From NCBI GenBank assembly GCA_014529385.2, contig CM043945.1, forward strand, positions 4,128,312 to 4,192,311: a DNA stretch of 64,000 nucleotides. Reading direction: 5' to 3'. This stretch comes from Adiantum capillus-veneris (Eukaryota > Streptophyta > Polypodiopsida > Polypodiales > Pteridaceae). Both the position numbers and the translations under genes were made by a program. Position 1 is the stretch's first letter. Each line of letters begins with the position of its first letter. This document shows, one piece after another, positions 61,511 through 64,000 of the stretch. The notes beneath the pieces were generated by a model, which ran no database searches, was not told the DNA's origin, and worked only from the letters and a program-made list of their open reading frames with translations.

Positions 61511-64000
61511 TTAAGAGATCTCTCTCTCATCCTCGCATAACTCAGCATAACTTCCTATATCTATATAGAGATCTCCGTTTAAACACATATCCTCTGTTTC
61601 ATTTTGTAGCTCCTCTGCATGCACCCCATATAGAGTAGTAGCATCTTGATGCTCGTCTGGCACCACCGCAGCGGCTTCTGATTGAGCATCTTCTCTGATC
61701 TCCTCCATTGATGCCGTTGTGATTGGCACATGGTAGCCTTCATACGTCCTTGCACTACGAGGGGCTACCTCTATGACGTACCACCAGTTTGATGTAGACT
61801 TTGTAGGATGAAATATTACCTGCCAGAGCCACATAACTTACATGAGAGCTTTCAAGCACATAACTTGTAAAAGGGGGATGTTAACTATTTACATACTTAC
61901 TTGTTCACAATGCTCGGGTTCCGCCGAAGTAAGTGAGTTCCACCACCACAGGATCTGCATCAGAGGAACGTCGTCGACTAGACTGTTCAAATTTTGCCAT
62001 GATTCCACAATCTTGAGTAAAACGCTTTTTGTCGATTCGTTCCATCCTAAAATGTCGACCTTTACACCATGCTGCTGTGTATGACTTATACTACAACGAA
62101 CAAAGATTATGAGTGGCCGTTCAAACGTTTATAAATAAAGTCACTTGCTAGTCGTACATTGCAAACTTACCTTGGTCGCGCAACCCCGAGAGTACTCCCA
62201 CTCTTCCTCAGTCACTTCGTCACCGCATTGTTGTGCGCTTTTCAATTGGTTGTGCAACCATCTTAAGATCATGAAGGTTGGTAGGCTCTCTAGAACCGCT
62301 GGATAGTGCATCGGTGGTCGTCTTCCCCGTCTCCACTCGATTCGTGCCCTTTGTCGCTCTTGCTTTGCATCCTCATATTGTGAAATCCACTTTTGCATCA
62401 CTGGATTGTGAAGCATGCAAAATCGGTTGATTTTAGCCTCTAGATCTTCCGTCATCTTCTTCTCAACACCAAGATTGCACATGACAATCCCAAATATGCG
62501 CTCATCATCTATGGTTCGCCATAGCGTGTCCCGGGCTTTATCAAATCCATCTAGCCACTCTCCAATGTACACTAGGGACTCTGATACCAACCAACCTTCT
62601 GCCATGCTACCCTTCGGACGTGCCTTTTGACGCACATATCCCTTAATCGTTTTCATGAAACGTTCTAAGAAGAACATCCATCTGGAATGAACTGTGCCAG
62701 CTATTTCCACCTCATCAACTATGTGAACAAGAAGATGCACCTGAATGGTTAGCATGGTAGTAGGAAAATGTTTCTCAAACATGCACACAAGCTCCGCAAC
62801 ATTTAGTTTGGCGAATGGTATGGAGTCTACGTTGATCTCCTTTTGTGAGATCCATTGCACCAGCTTTGCAAGTTTGTAGATTGTGTTACGGATGTCGAGA
62901 GACAAACATCCCTCAATGGCAACCGATAAAATAAACTGTAAAGTATGTGCAGCAATGATATTAAAGTCCACATTTTATGCAATCATATTAAAGTCCACTA
63001 TGAACGTACCTGACACATTTTATGCCAATCGTGTGACTTCAAACCGGTAAGATTTCCTTCTTTAGTAAAACACGTTCGGAGCGAGTGCATTACGCCAGTG
63101 GGGGTCCGCAAAGATCGAATGGTCTCTTTTACTTTGCGTTCTTGGGCTCCTGTGAAAATCCATGGTGCTTTAGGGAGTTTTATCGATCCATTAGACGCTG
63201 TTTGCGGCCAATATTGCTCCATACGATCCACATTTCTAAGGTCAACTCTGGCTCCCAAAGTATCTTTCTTGCCAGTGAGATGGTCCCATAGTAGATTACC
63301 CACATTCTTGAATATGTGCATTGGATCGAGCAAGTGATTGATCATGAGTCGGAGCCAGTATGGTAACTCGTACCATAGAGATAGTCTCTTCATCCCTAGA
63401 GGCAATCCGTCATCGCATATCTCCTTCTGCTCTAACCATGCTTGTGCAGACATCCTTGGTGGCTCTCTTCCCAAAAAGCCGTCGCGTACACATGATTCTC
63501 TGGAAGATACGCTTGATGACCTTTGTAGATTTGCTTCTTCAGTGAGGGTGCCCTACGTGCATTCAGTCTAGGTCCACATGTGACACATGCTCTGTATCCG
63601 CTTGTTTGAAGCCCTGCATGTATACACATGATAATAGATCAACTATGGGAAAAAACAAGATTTACAGTGTCTGAGTGAGGAGTGTCAATAGATCACCTGA
63701 GCTATCTGTTAGCCCGGGATAGTCATGCATGGTCCACATTAGAATGCCTCTGATCAAAGCATTCCATCGTCCTGTGTGTCGGCTCATATCCACCACCTCT
63801 ATGCCAATCCACAATTGTTGTAGCTCTTCCAATAGTGGACGAAGATACACATCCATATTCCCCACTTTATATCGCCCTGGCACAATCAAGCTTAGCCATA
63901 GGTGCCCCTTCTTCGTAGTCAACCACAGGGGAATGTTGTAGCTGATGATGACAACGGGCCATACACTGTAAGATGTTGATCTTTGACCAAATGGATTTAC
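61511..64000 (-). CDS. CACTA (En/Spm) TNP2 transposase, partial
   Basis: Runs off the right edge. From the edge: NPFGQRSTSYSVWPVVII and MDVYLRPLLEELQQLW (transposase_21), an intron near 63,640-63,660, YLPENHVYATAFW with a one-base frameshift near 63,470, then LLDPMHIFKNVGNLLWDHLTG and LKSHDWHKMCQV (to about 63,005). A DUF4218 domain follows (62,971-62,141; WMFFLERFMKTIKGYVRQKA). The last exons (about 62,090-61,915 and 61,820-61,511) resemble DUF4216 (EPEHCEQ joined to VIFHPTKS..WWYVIEV). The domain order is the normal one for TNP2 genes. It cuts and moves CACTA elements; the frameshift suggests that this copy is inactive. Confidence 0.88.

Overview
This is eukaryotic nuclear DNA from a land plant with a large, repeat-filled genome. 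The evidence is plant-type Ty1/Copia and Ty3/Gypsy retrotransposons with tRNA-iMet-like and tRNA-Asp primer sites, a CACTA (TNP2/DUF4218/DUF4216) transposon, GT-AG introns, a plant-type DEAD-box helicase fragment and long AG/CT microsatellites. The species cannot be read from the sequence. The HAD motif variant LDVNGLL and the unusual transposase-like gene make me lean to a non-flowering plant (fern, lycophyte or bryophyte), at low confidence. No tRNA, rRNA or CRISPR array is seen, and no clearly intact ordinary host gene.

1-9.83 kb is the most unusual part. Four spliced genes in alternating orientation look like one large mobile element: a broken transposase-like gene (+, running in from the left edge), an unknown 564-aa gene (-), a gene fusing a histone H3/CENH3-like protein to a Ulp1/SUMO-type protease and an FCP1-like HAD phosphatase (+), and an unknown 413-aa gene (-). 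Between the two divergent genes lies a microsatellite-rich spacer with four 60-bp modules that share fixed GC-rich ends. Two of these form the core of a very long hairpin whose arms continue into matching CT and AG tracts.

9.83-29 kb is non-coding repeats and decayed elements: a degenerate direct repeat around 10.1-11.2 kb, a relic of Gypsy family 1 (14.8-19.4 kb) joined to an inverted LTR piece, a periodic array (20.1-20.65 kb), a repeat called X here (about 21.0-21.56 kb), a decayed Gypsy pol relic (21.9-26.1 kb) and a solo Copia LTR with a perfect target duplication (27,077-27,822).

29-51.36 kb is a solved transposon nest. A minus-strand Copia element (29,018-51,357, target duplication GACAT) sits in a second copy of repeat X. 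Its reverse transcriptase is split by Gypsy-1 (30,771-42,242, target duplication CACTT), and its 5' LTR is split by Gypsy-2 (45,492-50,808, target duplication CCGC). Gypsy-1 and Gypsy-2 carry gag and protease but no RT, RNase H or integrase, so they are probably mobilised in trans. Gypsy-1 also has eight copies of a 24-bp perfect or near-perfect palindrome in its leader, a W-x-P-K repeat protein, and a captured fragment of a DEAD-box RNA helicase.

51.4-60.3 kb has no recognisable gene, only microsatellites and degenerate repeats. 60.3-64 kb holds the minus-strand gene end of a CACTA element that leaves the window on the right.
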